NCBI RefSeq assembly: GCF_036967215.1
Contig: NZ_CP146016.1
Location: 896,501-960,500, forward strand
Source: Sulfolobus tengchongensis
Lineage (GTDB): Archaea > Thermoproteota > Thermoprotei_A > Sulfolobales > Sulfolobaceae
Direction: 5' to 3'
DNA length: 64,000 nucleotides
Shown: piece by piece, positions 44,566 to 55,025 of the stretch
Layout: each line of letters begins with the position of its first letter
How positions within the stretch are numbered: position 1 is the stretch's first letter
Translations under genes and position numbers: made by a program
The notes under the pieces: generated by a model
What the model saw: only the letters and a program-made list of their open reading frames with translations
Database searches by the model: none
Told to the model about the DNA's origin: nothing

Positions 44566-44754
44566 TTAGATTCGTTTCCTGCATATTAATTCTTCGCAAT
44601 CCTTAAGTTGCACTTCTTGGCCTAAAGCCAAGAGTATTATTCTTAGCTTTTTTAACGTTTCACAATTATCTCTTACGACAAATGTTTGACCATTTTCAAG
44701 ATTAATGAAATCTATTAAGTAGTCTTGCAGCTTCTTGGACAACTTTTTCACCAA
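44566..44754 (-). CDS. Possible small protein overlapping hel308 end
   Basis: A 62-residue open frame whose first 53 bases overlap the 3' end of hel308 in another frame. The translated sequence ([20 protein letters not shown] onward, two further cysteines near the end) has a balanced composition and could fold as a small helical-strand domain. I do not recognise it, no Shine-Dalgarno stands out and the start is uncertain, so it may be spurious. Confidence 0.35.
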   Translation of the reverse strand: MVKKLSKKLQDYLIDFINLENGQTFVVRDNCETLKKLRIILLALGQEVQLKDCEELICRKRI

Positions 44755-46852
44755 GTTTAGAACCTAATAAGCTTTTTACCTTCTCTGGATTCATTATTAC
44801 ATCACCTAATCCCTTAATACCATTGTTATACAATAACCTTGCTCTCTTTCTGCCTATACCGCTTATTTGAACCAATTCTAATAACTCCTCTTTAATACCG
44901 TCCTTAACCCTTGAGTTCAAGATTCTAAGCTTATCATAATGATCCTCTAATTTTAGCTCTTTAGACAATTGGTACGCACTATAAGTTAACCAGTCCATGG
45001 TCTCAACAATGTTCCTTAAATCCCCAGATCCTATATTATACTTACCTAATATGGTATCTTCATCGACTTCCTCTATCCAATCTTTTATGATTAAAGCGAC
45101 CTTCAGGGCATTTATGTATAAGGATTGCTCATCTTCCTCATAAGGCTCATCTATTAATAGTTCGCAGTCCAAATCTTCAACAATTTCAGTTAATTCTTCT
45201 TCTTCATTACTACTAACGGATACTAATGGACCATCCGGAGTGTATGCTAATAGATGAAAATACGCTATATCACAAGCTGATTTATGATCCTCTAATCCTT
45301 TCCTTACTATATCTGCAGTGAAAGGATTTATGTACAAATCAGCTACTCTTTTTCCAAAATTGGTTAATGTTAAAATATCTCCTTGCTCTTTAATGAAGGA
45401 ATGGTCTGTTAACCAGTTTATTGCCCTATCGAAATATATGTCAACCAGTGATCTAGGAAGTAATGACTCATAGGCGAATTTAGCTAATTCCTTTTCACTC
45501 ATATCCCCTTCAGCTGAGAGAAGGCCCAGTAAGAACGTATAAAAGGCTCTTTCACTACCTAGTTTAGATTCAATAGGTTCGACACTAGATAATATATATT
45601 TCTTAAATACTCTATCTGCATTTTCTTTATCTCTGACTATAATTATCGCTTCTCCAATATCGTCATAACCGGGCCTTCCTGCTCTTCCGCTCATTTGTTT
45701 ATATTCCATAACCGGAATTTCCTCCTGAAATCCCGCAATCCTTTTGTTGAATCTGTATATATCTCCTATTATTACCGTCCTGGCAGGCAGATTGACTCCA
45801 GCAGCCAAAGTTGGTGTGGCAACTATCACTTTTATCTTTCTTTGCCTAAAGGCCTCCTCGATTACATCCCTTAATGACTTGGACAATCCAGCATGATGAT
45901 AGGCGATACCTTTACTTATTAATGATTTAAGCTCCTCCTTTTCATTACTACCTCCCTCTTCAATGTCATCTAACTGTTTTACAACTTCAGCTAAGCCTTT
46001 TTCATCAAGGTTAATGAAATTCATGTAATTCGCAATCTTATAGGCAGTACTTTCAGCCATTCTCCTAGAATTTCTAAAAACTAAGACCTGACCATTTCTA
46101 CTAAGGCTATCTAATGTATAAGCTATTATTGGATCATCGCCAATAACCTTCTTAGTAGTATTATCCTTGAAAATAACCGTGTACTCTTTTTTCTTCTTCT
46201 TTTCTGGATACATAACCCCTTCTATAAGGGGGACGGGTCTCCAGTTTGTGGCTACTGCCTCTGCATTTAACCACTTCCCTATTTGTTTATAATTACTTAT
46301 CGTCGCACTTAATGCCAATAGATTTTTCCTTTTAGCTCTTATTGCTACGCTTTCTACTACTGGTCCCCTTTCTGGATCATTCAAATAGTGTAACTCGTCT
46401 AGTACAAAATAATTAACCTCATTAAGCCAATTGGGTCTATGACGCCATAATGAGTCCAGTTTTTCATATGTGGTTACTATAATATCATAGTTTTTTAACC
46501 ACGCGTCGTCTGTATCGTAATCTCCAGAGGTCATAGCTACCTTAAATCCTATCTTTTCCCAATCCTTAAATGTTGTATATTTTTCATTTGTTAAAGCCCT
46601 TAGGGGGGTTACATATACGGCCTTACCTCCCTTTTTTAGGAGAAAAGAAATCATTCCAAGCTCTGCTATTAACGTTTTACCAGAACCAGTTGGTGAGGTA
46701 AGTAAAAGCCTATTTCCATCTAATAACCCCTTTTTAACGGCTTCAGTTTGTGGTGGATTAAGCTTAGATATTCCCCTATTTCTTAGAATTTCAATTGCTT
46801 CCTTGGGCAATTGTAAATCGTCTATTAGCATCCACTCTAACTCCACACTCAT
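44702..46852 (-). CDS. hel308: Hel308/Hjm superfamily 2 DNA helicase
   Basis: ATP-dependent 3'-5' DNA helicase of 716 residues acting at stalled replication forks. Walker A is SPTGSGKT (53-60), the DExH box is DELH (152-155), motif VI is [13 protein letters not shown] near 392, and the ratchet and C-terminal HhH domain ([18 protein letters not shown], about 667-684) are intact. The helicase unwinds lagging-strand forks and interacts with Hjc in related species. The ATG at 46852 is divergent from the RHH regulator gene. It is nearly the same length as the S. solfataricus enzyme I recall. Confidence 0.96.
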   Translation of the reverse strand: MSVELEWMLIDDLQLPKEAIEILRNRGISKLNPPQTEAVKKGLLDGNRLLLTSPTGSGKTLIAELGMISFLLKKGGKAVYVTPLRALTNEKYTTFKDWEKIGFKVAMTSGDYDTDDAWLKNYDIIVTTYEKLDSLWRHRPNWLNEVNYFVLDELHYLNDPERGPVVESVAIRAKRKNLLALSATISNYKQIGKWLNAEAVATNWRPVPLIEGVMYPEKKKKKEYTVIFKDNTTKKVIGDDPIIAYTLDSLSRNGQVLVFRNSRRMAESTAYKIANYMNFINLDEKGLAEVVKQLDDIEEGGSNEKEELKSLISKGIAYHHAGLSKSLRDVIEEAFRQRKIKVIVATPTLAAGVNLPARTVIIGDIYRFNKRIAGFQEEIPVMEYKQMSGRAGRPGYDDIGEAIIIVRDKENADRVFKKYILSSVEPIESKLGSERAFYTFLLGLLSAEGDMSEKELAKFAYESLLPRSLVDIYFDRAINWLTDHSFIKEQGDILTLTNFGKRVADLYINPFTADIVRKGLEDHKSACDIAYFHLLAYTPDGPLVSVSSNEEEELTEIVEDLDCELLIDEPYEEDEQSLYINALKVALIIKDWIEEVDEDTILGKYNIGSGDLRNIVETMDWLTYSAYQLSKELKLEDHYDKLRILNSRVKDGIKEELLELVQISGIGRKRARLLYNNGIKGLGDVIMNPEKVKSLLGSKLGEKVVQEAARLLNRFH

Positions 46853-46944
46853 AAAATCACTTTACTTCTTATAAATGGCTTTTAAGCTCTATTGCCCTAT
46901 TTTCCGAGGGAAGCCCTATTAAAAAGTTTCCAATCTCTAACTTA

Positions 46945-46954
46945 AGTATATAAG
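46945..46954 (+). promoter_or_regulatory. TATA box before the RHH protein gene
   Basis: AGTATATAAG, centred about 25 nt before the ATG at 46974. It predicts a leaderless message starting at that ATG, which supports the longer N-terminus of the RHH protein over the ATGs at 47019 or 47049. Confidence 0.55.
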
Positions 46955-46973
46955 TATAACTGCCGGAAGCTCA

Positions 46974-47258
46974 ATGGAAATGTTTATGTACTTATATTAT
47001 ATACTATTTTTGATCTGCATGACATCTTTAAAGAAGGCCGACAATAATATGATTAATGATAATATCATTGAATTCGAACTGGATATGACGGGGACAACTA
47101 CGATATCTTTCAAACTTGAGGAGGACCTCGTTAATAAGATTGATGAGATATACAAAGTTTTAGGATATGCTAACAGAAGCGATTTTATAAGGGATGCTAT
47201 AATCCACTATTTAGGGTATTTAAAGAAAAATGATAACACAAACTCAAAGCATTCTTAA
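46974..47258 (+). CDS. Ribbon-helix-helix (CopG-type) DNA-binding protein
   Basis: A 94-residue protein. Residues 38-85 form a ribbon-helix-helix domain (TTTISFKLEEDLVNKIDEIY then KVLGYANRSDFIRDAIIHYL). The first 16 residues (MEMFMYLYYILFLIC) are hydrophobic, unusual for this family. ATGs at 47019 and 47049 would give normal-sized proteins, but the TATA box position favours 46974. The gene overlaps the start of the phosphate permease gene by 29 bases, so it probably controls or senses phosphate uptake, similar to NikR-like regulators of transporters. This is inference from context. Confidence 0.75.
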   Translation: MEMFMYLYYILFLICMTSLKKADNNMINDNIIEFELDMTGTTTISFKLEEDLVNKIDEIYKVLGYANRSDFIRDAIIHYLGYLKKNDNTNSKHS

Positions 47259-48204
47259 TTTTATATTATTTATTACTGGATTAATATCATGCTATATTAT
47301 AGGGGCTAATAACAATGCTACGTCATTAGGTATATTGTTTGCAACAAATGCAATAAAAAGAAAACATGCATATATTCTAAATATGATTTCTATTTTAGTT
47401 GGTGTAATAGTAGGCAGTTTAACTATGCTACATAGCGTCTATGGAATAATATCAGGGAATGAATTATATGTCATTATAGAAATCTTGACTGCTTTATTGT
47501 CTTCAATCATAACGTTTTATTATTTGAATAAATCTGGAATTCCATCTTCGTTAAGTCAAACTTTTTACCCTTCTATTGCTATATTAACCTTAATATCACG
47601 AGGTTTGATAAAGTTAGATTGGGTCAAATTTTGGATAATAGTAAGTTCATGGATAATATCGCCCGTAGTTGCAATTGGTATCTCCCTTCTCCTATATACA
47701 ATGTTGAATAGGCTGATAAAATCGGAAACCCATATCATTCGACAGATTGTTATATATAAGAATTTAATAGTGATAGCATCCGCTTTCACTTCATTTATAG
47801 TAGGAGCGAACGCAATAGGAATTATAGTATCATCAGCTTTGATAGCTGAACCAATTTATATTATATTGCCACTGTATGGAGTGGCTTCAGCTATAGGGGT
47901 TTTAACTAGCCAAAGGATTGCAATTAGAGTGGGATTTCGTATAACTAAGTTAGGATATCTAGGAGCTTCGTCTGCAATAATAGGGAGTAATATAATAAAC
48001 GAAATATTTACTCTCTTTGGAATACCATTATCCATAACTCAAACCATAGTAGGTGGAATAATAGGACTTAGCTTTAGAAGTTTTACATCAGATGTTAGAA
48101 AACAAGTAAATCAGATATTTAGAAGCTGGTCAACATCTCCTGTTTTCTCAATAATCTTATCATTAGCAATTTTTGGAGTAATAAAAAGTATATTAGGCCT
48201 TTAA
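47230..48204 (+). CDS. PiT-family phosphate permease
   Basis: A 324-residue membrane protein with about nine or ten helices. Both halves carry the duplicated PiT signature: GANNNATSLG near residues 24-33 and VGANAIGIIVSSA near 191-203. PiT proteins import inorganic phosphate (as metal-phosphate or with H+/Na+). It overlaps the regulator gene upstream by 29 bases and the convergent PhoU-like gene by 12, so the three form a phosphate locus. The start ATG is at 47230. Confidence 0.85.
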   Translation: MITQTQSILNFILFITGLISCYIIGANNNATSLGILFATNAIKRKHAYILNMISILVGVIVGSLTMLHSVYGIISGNELYVIIEILTALLSSIITFYYLNKSGIPSSLSQTFYPSIAILTLISRGLIKLDWVKFWIIVSSWIISPVVAIGISLLLYTMLNRLIKSETHIIRQIVIYKNLIVIASAFTSFIVGANAIGIIVSSALIAEPIYIILPLYGVASAIGVLTSQRIAIRVGFRITKLGYLGASSAIIGSNIINEIFTLFGIPLSITQTIVGGIIGLSFRSFTSDVRKQVNQIFRSWSTSPVFSIILSLAIFGVIKSILGL

Positions 48205-48855
48205 CGTTGCGTAGAAAACTTCTATACTTAACGTGGCATCCTCCAATGAATCTAAGATATCATCTATGAATAGGATTATATCTTTCATTTGTAATATACT
48301 TATGATATCGACCTCCTTCTCTATCTCGTAAAGCCTTTGTAAGAGAGCGTCTTTAATATCGTCACCTTCTCTCTCCATAGCTTGTATTTCCCTACCTATC
48401 TTTAACGCTGCTTCCATGTCGGAACTTAAATATCTAGACAACTCGTGAATTTTAACTGTTGCCTCATTAACTAATGCTAAGTAAGTGTTCAACATTTCCG
48501 CTAATACATTCATGCATTTAGGATCTATTTTTCTAGAACCTAAAGCCCTTGCTGCGTCCTTCACCGAACTTAGTGTATTAAAAAGGGCCTGTGTTAACAT
48601 CACCATAGACTCTTTAAAGTCCGGTAAGAAAGCTTCACCATAAAGCGTTGAAAGTATTTCTTCACGTATAATCTCAGCTTTTTCATGAAGAGATTTTATT
48701 TTGATTAAATGTGTTGGAATTTGATCATAACTACCTCTCCTTACATATTCCATTTCACTTTGCAGAATTTTCACTGCCTCACCTATAAGCTCAGTAGTAT
48801 ACGTTAATCTTTCAAACACTTCTTCTTCTTTATTGTTAAATCTTAGCTTAAACAT
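48193..48855 (-). CDS. PhoU/DUF47-family phosphate transport accessory protein
   Basis: An all-helical 220-residue protein of the DUF47/PhoU-like group, which usually neighbours PiT permeases and modulates them. The acidic metal-binding pattern ExxxD/DxxxE of the family is seen in EREGDDIKDALLQRLYEIEK near residue 180. I use the ATG at 48855 (MFKLRFNNKEEEVF); the frame extends to 48900 but with an untypical hydrophobic start. It converges with the PiT gene, overlapping by 12 bases. Confidence 0.82.
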   Translation of the reverse strand: MFKLRFNNKEEEVFERLTYTTELIGEAVKILQSEMEYVRRGSYDQIPTHLIKIKSLHEKAEIIREEILSTLYGEAFLPDFKESMVMLTQALFNTLSSVKDAARALGSRKIDPKCMNVLAEMLNTYLALVNEATVKIHELSRYLSSDMEAALKIGREIQAMEREGDDIKDALLQRLYEIEKEVDIISILQMKDIILFIDDILDSLEDATLSIEVFYATLKA

Positions 48856-48973
48856 GTCTATGAAGTATATCTTTAAAGATAGGTATTTAAGAACTACCAT
48901 CTACTCAGCGTTAATAAATTACCCTTGTCTCATTTCCAATAACATAAAAGTTTCAGTTTGAAGAAAAATTAAT

Positions 48974-50110
48974 CTATTCTCTGTTCTTAGCTAATTCCTT
49001 TAACTTTCTTAACGCGAACTCTTTATCTTTCTCCTCCATCTTAGCTTTAGTTATAAAGTCTTCTAAAGTATATATAACCTCCCATGCTACTCTTCTATTT
49101 ACTGGGTAAGGTATTCCATCTTTCCCCCCAATTGCGAGAGCGTATTTGAATGGATCATATGGATAATTTACTGGGTCATTATAGGATGGAGGCTCATTAT
49201 ATATTAAATCAGCAATTAGGTAGAGTGCTCTAGCGGTAGAAGGACCTAAACCGTTAATCAAGGCTTCTTCGAATGTAAGTGGTTTAGTCTCATAAATTTC
49301 ATTTAAAACCTGTTGAATTCTGTTGACATCTACGGGCTTCATATACACTAATCTAGCTTCCTTAGATACGAAAGCTATTGATCCGCCCTTTATCCACATA
49401 TCTAGAGTTGCCTGTCCATTAAGAAGAGCTTTAGCCTTATTATACAGAGATATAATTTTGCTTGGATTTTCCCTTAGTAAATCTAATAAAAGTTTTCTTG
49501 TCTTATCTCTATCCTTTTCTATAACATTAACAACAGTATTGCTTTTAACACCTGCAATAGCAGAGTGAGGTTCCACTACGAAATTATCAGTTTCCTTCCA
49601 ATGATACCTCCTAGCGAATTTAGTCTCAACATTCATTCCTTGTTGAACTATACTCCATTTACCATCCTCAGTTAAGAGAAGAGAGTGATGATAAAGTTGA
49701 TGGCCATCTTGAACTAACGTAGTATCTACTTTTGCTACAATTTTACTTATCCTTTTAATTTTATTTTTATCTATGTCAAAAGGCAATCTATCTATTTCCT
49801 CTGGAACTTTTAAAGCATTTTTTCCTTTTCCGCCAAGTACTGCAAACCCATGATTTTTAGGATCAATAACGTCCTTTAAAATGCCTAAAGTCACAGTAGT
49901 GGAACCAGATGAGTCCCAATCCATACCGATGACATTATTAAATGCTTGAAACCATAGAGGATTTGAAAATCTCTCTACAACTTTTTGAGGTCCCCATTCT
50001 ATAAGCATAACCTCAATTATGGCTTTTGATAATCGTCTCATAATAGGTATTAGCCAAGCAGGAACATGACCAGTATGTAAAGGAAGATCTGCGATTCCTT
50101 CAACTTCCAT
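48974..50110 (-). CDS. DUF763-family protein
   Basis: A 378-residue protein of the DUF763 family, found in archaea and some thermophilic bacteria. The family start (GIADLPLHTGHVPAWLIPIM) is present. A helix-hairpin-helix-like LINGLGPSTARALYLIADLI near 288-307 suggests nucleic-acid contact. The family is of unknown function. The ATG at 50110 is divergent from the metallophosphoesterase gene with 31 bp between. It lies in a neighbourhood of DNA repair genes, which supports but does not prove a role there. Confidence 0.82.
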   Translation of the reverse strand: MEVEGIADLPLHTGHVPAWLIPIMRRLSKAIIEVMLIEWGPQKVVERFSNPLWFQAFNNVIGMDWDSSGSTTVTLGILKDVIDPKNHGFAVLGGKGKNALKVPEEIDRLPFDIDKNKIKRISKIVAKVDTTLVQDGHQLYHHSLLLTEDGKWSIVQQGMNVETKFARRYHWKETDNFVVEPHSAIAGVKSNTVVNVIEKDRDKTRKLLLDLLRENPSKIISLYNKAKALLNGQATLDMWIKGGSIAFVSKEARLVYMKPVDVNRIQQVLNEIYETKPLTFEEALINGLGPSTARALYLIADLIYNEPPSYNDPVNYPYDPFKYALAIGGKDGIPYPVNRRVAWEVIYTLEDFITKAKMEEKDKEFALRKLKELAKNRE

Positions 50111-50141
50111 ATTTTATAAGTTTAGAAGGAAAGGTATATAT

Positions 50142-50831
50142 GTGCTTATTATCTCGACTTCAGACATACACTCGCCAAAGTATTTGAATGAATTCTTTCT
50201 AGCCTTAAGGGATATTATAGATATTAAAGCTGACTTAGCAATATTGGCGGGTGATCTAGTAGAGAGGGGGTATTACCAACATTTCAGTCCAATATACGAG
50301 GCCTTAAAAAAGAGAGTAAAGCACATAATATCCACGTTTGGAAATGAGGATTTTGTAGAAAATAGAAAGTATTATAGAGAAAAATACAGTGATATAATTT
50401 GGCTAGAAGACGATAAGACAGAAATTGATGTCGGTGGGCGGAAAATTCTGATAGTTGGCAGTGAAGGTGTTTTGGAAAAACCCACCGTTTGGCAAGCTAG
50501 TAATGGCGTAGATGAGAATTTTTACATGAGGAGACTAGAAAAAATTACTGAAATGATTTGCAATTCCAAGGCAGACATTAAAATTCTAGTGACACACTAC
50601 GCTAGTACATTTCAAACAGTATTTGGCGAGCGAAAAAGTGTTTATCCATATCTAGGATATAGAGTGATAGAAGAATTATCGTTAAAGGGAAAAGAATGTC
50701 TGCCCAATATAGCACTTCACGGTCATGCTCACTTTGCCAAAAGAACTTTTTCCTTAGTTAAAAACGTTAGAGTATACAATGTAGCATTACCTGCAAATAA
50801 GAGGTTAGTAACAATACAGACTCTTCTTTAA
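50142..50831 (+). CDS. Calcineurin-like metallophosphoesterase
   Basis: A 229-residue dinuclear-metal phosphoesterase. Motifs in order: SDIHSP (residues 6-11), GDLVERG (39-45), GNEDF (near 68), a THYAS His (near 150) and GHAHF (near 191). These bind two metals. The substrate cannot be inferred: nucleotides, proteins or nucleic-acid ends are options. The GTG at 50142 gives MLIISTSDIHS. It overlaps the convergent DHH gene by four bases. Confidence 0.85.
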   Translation: MLIISTSDIHSPKYLNEFFLALRDIIDIKADLAILAGDLVERGYYQHFSPIYEALKKRVKHIISTFGNEDFVENRKYYREKYSDIIWLEDDKTEIDVGGRKILIVGSEGVLEKPTVWQASNGVDENFYMRRLEKITEMICNSKADIKILVTHYASTFQTVFGERKSVYPYLGYRVIEELSLKGKECLPNIALHGHAHFAKRTFSLVKNVRVYNVALPANKRLVTIQTLL

Positions 50832-51820
50832 TAAAGCGAAACATTCTTTTTGTCCTTGCTATTATCTTGATATTTATTAAAACCTATTTCTAAAATTGTG
50901 TTCTGCACAACCTTTGAAACCCAATTTAACATTGGACCTTTAACTCCAAGCTTATTAAGAAATCTATATATTAGTGGTACTTTTAATTGAGCACCTGCTG
51001 CCAATGGATGCCCTCCACCTCCTAACTTAACTGCAAACTGCCTTACGTCAATATCCCTACTTCTAAAAGATATGCTTTTACCATTAGCTGAAGCAAACAC
51101 TGAAGCACCAGTCCTTGTCATTAAAAATTGTGATGCATAACTAATATCTGGGGGACCTTTCCATCTAACTGCGACTACTACTTTTTGCCCATCAACGTTT
51201 ATTAGTTTATAGCTTTTCATAACCTTTTTATATCCCTCCAATTCTTTCGAAACTACTTCCTCTAGTATTTTATCGAAGGTCTCATTCCATAATATTCCAT
51301 TAAAGAAAATTTTTATTAATTCATTTTTCCATGAGAAATCCTTATTATTCTCAACTATTCTCCTAAGCTTCTCTCCCATGGGATCATTATGAAGCCATAT
51401 GTCAACTGAACAATCCGCAGATGCTAATTTTCTAGAGAATTCATCATTAGGGTTCTTATATTTATATATAACTCCTGCACCGCATGTAGAAGTATCATGA
51501 TATACGTTAACTCCTATTTTTCTTAACTCATCTTTCCATTCTTCTTTCCATACATGATGATCAAACCACTCTATCTTAGCTCCTTGATCTATAAGCCTTT
51601 TCAGCTCACTTATAATATTATTAAAAGTACTAGCATTTATTCCTAGATCAGCTATCATGATATTATACACTCCTCTAAGCTCCAATGATCCTAAAAGTGA
51701 ATGTAATTTATTTGGTTCTGTAAAGAAGGTAGTCTTAGGTAATGAACCTACTGCTCTAGCATATACTGCAGCAGACGCAGTACCGTCGAAGTCATTATGA
51801 ACAATAGCGTAATATTCCAA
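50828..51820 (-). CDS. DHH-family phosphoesterase
   Basis: A 330-residue phosphoesterase with DHH and DHHA1 domains. The N-terminal motif HNDFDGTAS holds D10 and D12, the DHH motif is WFDHHVW near 97, and the C-terminal GGGGHPLAAGA loop is near 270. Members hydrolyse short oligonucleotides (nanoRNase), cyclic dinucleotides or RecJ-type DNA ends; archaeal homologs include GAN and NrnA-like enzymes. The ATG is at 51820. It lies eight bases downstream of the nicotinamidase gene in the same orientation. Confidence 0.85.
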   Translation of the reverse strand: MEYYAIVHNDFDGTASAAVYARAVGSLPKTTFFTEPNKLHSLLGSLELRGVYNIMIADLGINASTFNNIISELKRLIDQGAKIEWFDHHVWKEEWKDELRKIGVNVYHDTSTCGAGVIYKYKNPNDEFSRKLASADCSVDIWLHNDPMGEKLRRIVENNKDFSWKNELIKIFFNGILWNETFDKILEEVVSKELEGYKKVMKSYKLINVDGQKVVVAVRWKGPPDISYASQFLMTRTGASVFASANGKSISFRSRDIDVRQFAVKLGGGGHPLAAGAQLKVPLIYRFLNKLGVKGPMLNWVSKVVQNTILEIGFNKYQDNSKDKKNVSLY

Positions 51821-51827
51821 CTTTTAT

Positions 51828-52424
51828 CTACCTTTCAAACTTAATACCTGCTGAATTAGTTACCTTACCCTTATATAAAAAGTCAACTTGTCTTAATGTT
51901 GCGTAATAGTCAAACTCGGTTATTGCCGATATTGAATCCTTAGGTATTATTACATTATACCACCTTAATGCTGCACTACCTGCAGTATGTAGCACACAAA
52001 TATTTGCTACAGTGCCAGTAATTACAGTATTTTTGATGTTTTTCACTCTAAGGATATAATCTAAAGATGTCTCAAAAAATGCATCATATCTATATTTCTT
52101 TACTATGAAATCTTCTTTTTCTGGCTTTAGTTCCTCTACTATCTCAGCCCCCCAAGTTCCTGCCAACGCGTGTTCACCCCATATCTTAAACTCTGGATCA
52201 TCCTTCATGTGCCAATCTTGAGTATATACTATCAACACACCAGCGTTTCTAGCTTTATTTACTAGTTCCTTTATAAATGGTATTGTATTTTCAGCAGTAG
52301 GAACTACTAATTTACCATTTTTTCTCACAAAATCATTTTGCATATCTACAATTATTAGTGCAGTATTAGTGGGATCTAAGATAACTTCATTATATTCTGG
52401 GATAGTGGGGACTTCAATTTTCAT
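51828..52424 (-). CDS. pncA: Nicotinamidase (isochorismatase family)
   Basis: A 198-residue amidohydrolase of the cysteine hydrolase family. The triad is D27 (VDMQNDF), K109 or K110, and C143 (TVANICVLHT). The metal site is D70, H72 (DWH) and H85, the arrangement specific to nicotinamidases. It converts nicotinamide to nicotinate for NAD salvage, which recycles the product of the Sir2 reaction. The ATG is at 52424 (MKIEVPTIPEYN). It forms part of a minus-strand gene row with endonuclease V and the tyrosine phosphatase. Confidence 0.88.
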   Translation of the reverse strand: MKIEVPTIPEYNEVILDPTNTALIIVDMQNDFVRKNGKLVVPTAENTIPFIKELVNKARNAGVLIVYTQDWHMKDDPEFKIWGEHALAGTWGAEIVEELKPEKEDFIVKKYRYDAFFETSLDYILRVKNIKNTVITGTVANICVLHTAGSAALRWYNVIIPKDSISAITEFDYYATLRQVDFLYKGKVTNSAGIKFER

Positions 52425-52449
52425 AAACTAAGATATTACATACTCATTT

Positions 52450-53046
<597 letters not shown>

Positions 53047-53580
53047 TCCTTTCTCATCCCTTCCACTCGTAATAGAAACATTTCCTGTTCATACGATCCT
53101 ACTGCACCAGGCCTCACAGACCTTACTTCATCAATTGCAGAGCTAGCGTCCAAACCTTCAATTAAAATTAGATAACTAGCTAAAATTGTACCAGTTCTGC
53201 CTAACCCACCTATACAATGAACTAAATTTCCTTCTTTTTCGCTTAATAACCATCTCATGATTGTAATAAACTGAGAATCAGTAGGAATCCCTCCATCTGG
53301 AATAGGCACGTGAAGATACTTAAAGCCATGGCTCTTAAGTGTTGATAGATAGTATTCCTTATCCCCCCAACTTTCTTCAATCTCCCAATCTTCTGGTAAT
53401 ACTAGTATTCTTTTCACGCCCTCTTTTTTCCACTCTAAGATTTCATTTACAGTATATGGTATACTAGACCCACCTATTACTTTTTTCCTAACCCAGTACA
53501 TTTCTCATCACACTATCCATCAGGAGATCCGCTGAGCTTCACAGATCAATTTAAAATTTTGTAAGAGAATATTTAAGATT

Positions 53581-54369
53581 ATGGTAAGTAGGATATCCAG
53601 TGGAATACCAGACTTCGATAAACTAATACAAGGTGGGATACCTCAAGGATTCTTTGTAGCGCTTACGGGAGAACCGGGTACCGGCAAGACGATATTTTCA
53701 TTACACTTCGTATCACAAGGATTGAGAGATGGGGATCCTTGTATTTATGTAACAACTGAAGAAAGTAGAGATTCAATAATCAGACAGGCTAAACAATTCA
53801 ATTGGGATTTCGATGAATATATAGAAAAGAAATTGATAATTATCGATGCGTTAATGAAGGAAAAGGAGGATCAGTGGTCACTTGTAAATCTCTCCCCGGA
53901 TGAGTTAGTGAACAAAATAATAGAAGCTAAGCAGAAGTTAGGCTATGGTAAAGCTCGATTAGTAATAGATTCTGTAAGCGCATTATTCTTAGATAAACCC
54001 GCAATGGCTAGAAAAATAAGCTATTATCTTAAGAGAGTTCTAAATAAATGGAATTTTACAATATATGCGACATCACAATATGCCATAACCACATCACAAG
54101 CTTTTGGATTTGGTGTAGAGCATGTTGCCGATGGGATAATAAGATTTAGACGGCTAATAAGAAATGGCGAATTACATAGATATATATTGATTGAGAAAAT
54201 GAGGCAAACTGATCACGATAAGCATGTATGGGAAATAGACATTGTGAATGGGAAAGGAATCGTTCTAAAGGGCAGGTTGGATGAGAGGAGAGAGGATTAC
54301 GCGTTACCGGAGAAAGTAAAAAGACGTATCATAGAAAGCAACGAGAAAGTTGAGAATGAATTGAAATGA
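53581..54369 (+). CDS. RadA paralog / KaiC-like RecA-family ATPase
   Basis: A 262-residue RecA-fold ATPase. Walker A is GEPGTGKT near 31-38, and Walker B is RLVIDSVSALF near 134-144. It resembles the archaeal RadA paralog of S. solfataricus, reported to bind single-stranded DNA and limit RadA strand exchange. It has only the core domain, without the N-terminal HhH domain of RadA. The ATG is at 53581, preceded by a divergent 79-bp region. It converges with the GMP synthase subunit gene. Confidence 0.85.
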   Translation: MVSRISSGIPDFDKLIQGGIPQGFFVALTGEPGTGKTIFSLHFVSQGLRDGDPCIYVTTEESRDSIIRQAKQFNWDFDEYIEKKLIIIDALMKEKEDQWSLVNLSPDELVNKIIEAKQKLGYGKARLVIDSVSALFLDKPAMARKISYYLKRVLNKWNFTIYATSQYAITTSQAFGFGVEHVADGIIRFRRLIRNGELHRYILIEKMRQTDHDKHVWEIDIVNGKGIVLKGRLDERREDYALPEKVKRRIIESNEKVENELK

Positions 54370-54372
54370 AGG

Positions 54373-54939
54373 TTACTTCTTACAGGCCATTAGAAAATTC
54401 TTAAATATATCAATTCCCTTCTCAGTATGTTTCACTTCAGGGTGAAATTGAACTCCAAATATCGTATTATCAGAATTTACCATGGCTTGAACTCTAGCAT
54501 TACTACTACTAGCTAGTATTCTAAAGTTAGGTGGTGGTTCAACTACCTCATCAGTGTGACTTTCCCAAACGTTAATTTGGGGTGGGAAACCTTTAAGAAT
54601 AGTATCCTCTTCAAATATATTTATTCTAGTAAGCCCATACTCTGGATTTAAAGCCTTCCTTACAATACCACCTAGTACATGCGCAATTAGTTGATGTCCT
54701 AAACATATACCTAAGATCGGAACTTTCAACTCCTTTATATAAAGCGGTGAGTTTCCCATTTTTTGTATTTCAGAGGCTACCGAATAGGGACCTCCACTAA
54801 ATATGACACAATCAAATTTCTTCATGTATTCTACCGGTTTATCTGGAATTACGGCTTCTATGTCAGACCCTAAGTACTTGACGTTTTTTAATATTAAGTG
54901 ATTATACTGTCCCCCATAATAAACTAAACCTACTTTCAC
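54373..54939 (-). CDS. guaA: GMP synthase, glutamine amidotransferase subunit
   Basis: Class I glutamine amidotransferase of 188 residues. The triad is C79 ([11 protein letters not shown]), H166 and E168 (VQFHPEV). Archaea often encode this domain apart from the ATP-pyrophosphatase domain, which is not in this window. It supplies ammonia for converting XMP to GMP. The GTG is at 54939 ([10 protein letters not shown]). It converges on the RadA paralog gene with only three bases between. A C/D box sRNA lies in the 82-bp gap behind it. Confidence 0.9.
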   Translation of the reverse strand: MKVGLVYYGGQYNHLILKNVKYLGSDIEAVIPDKPVEYMKKFDCVIFSGGPYSVASEIQKMGNSPLYIKELKVPILGICLGHQLIAHVLGGIVRKALNPEYGLTRINIFEEDTILKGFPPQINVWESHTDEVVEPPPNFRILASSSNARVQAMVNSDNTIFGVQFHPEVKHTEKGIDIFKNFLMACKK

Positions 54940-54976
54940 ATCAAAAAATAACTTTTTGAATATTTAAAAATGCTGA

Positions 54977-55025
54977 TCAGACTTTTAGGCTACATCACTA
55001 GTTCAGAGCCGTCACCAGACATCAT
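54977..55025 (-). ncRNA. C/D box sRNA (2'-O-methylation guide), downstream of RuvB-like gene
   Basis: On the minus strand, in order: box C ATGATGT (55025-55019), 12-nt guide CTGGTGACGGCT, box D' CTGA (55006-55003), 4-nt spacer ACTA, box C' GTGATGT (54998-54992), 11-nt guide AGCCTAAAAGT, and box D CTGA (54980-54977). Both guide lengths and the short spacer match archaeal dual-guide sRNAs. Both C boxes deviate at the last base (T for A). Box C overlaps the TGA stop of the RuvB-like gene, so the RNA may be processed from its mRNA. The predicted target words are AGCCGUCACCAG and ACUUUUAGGCU; I cannot place them. Confidence 0.75.
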
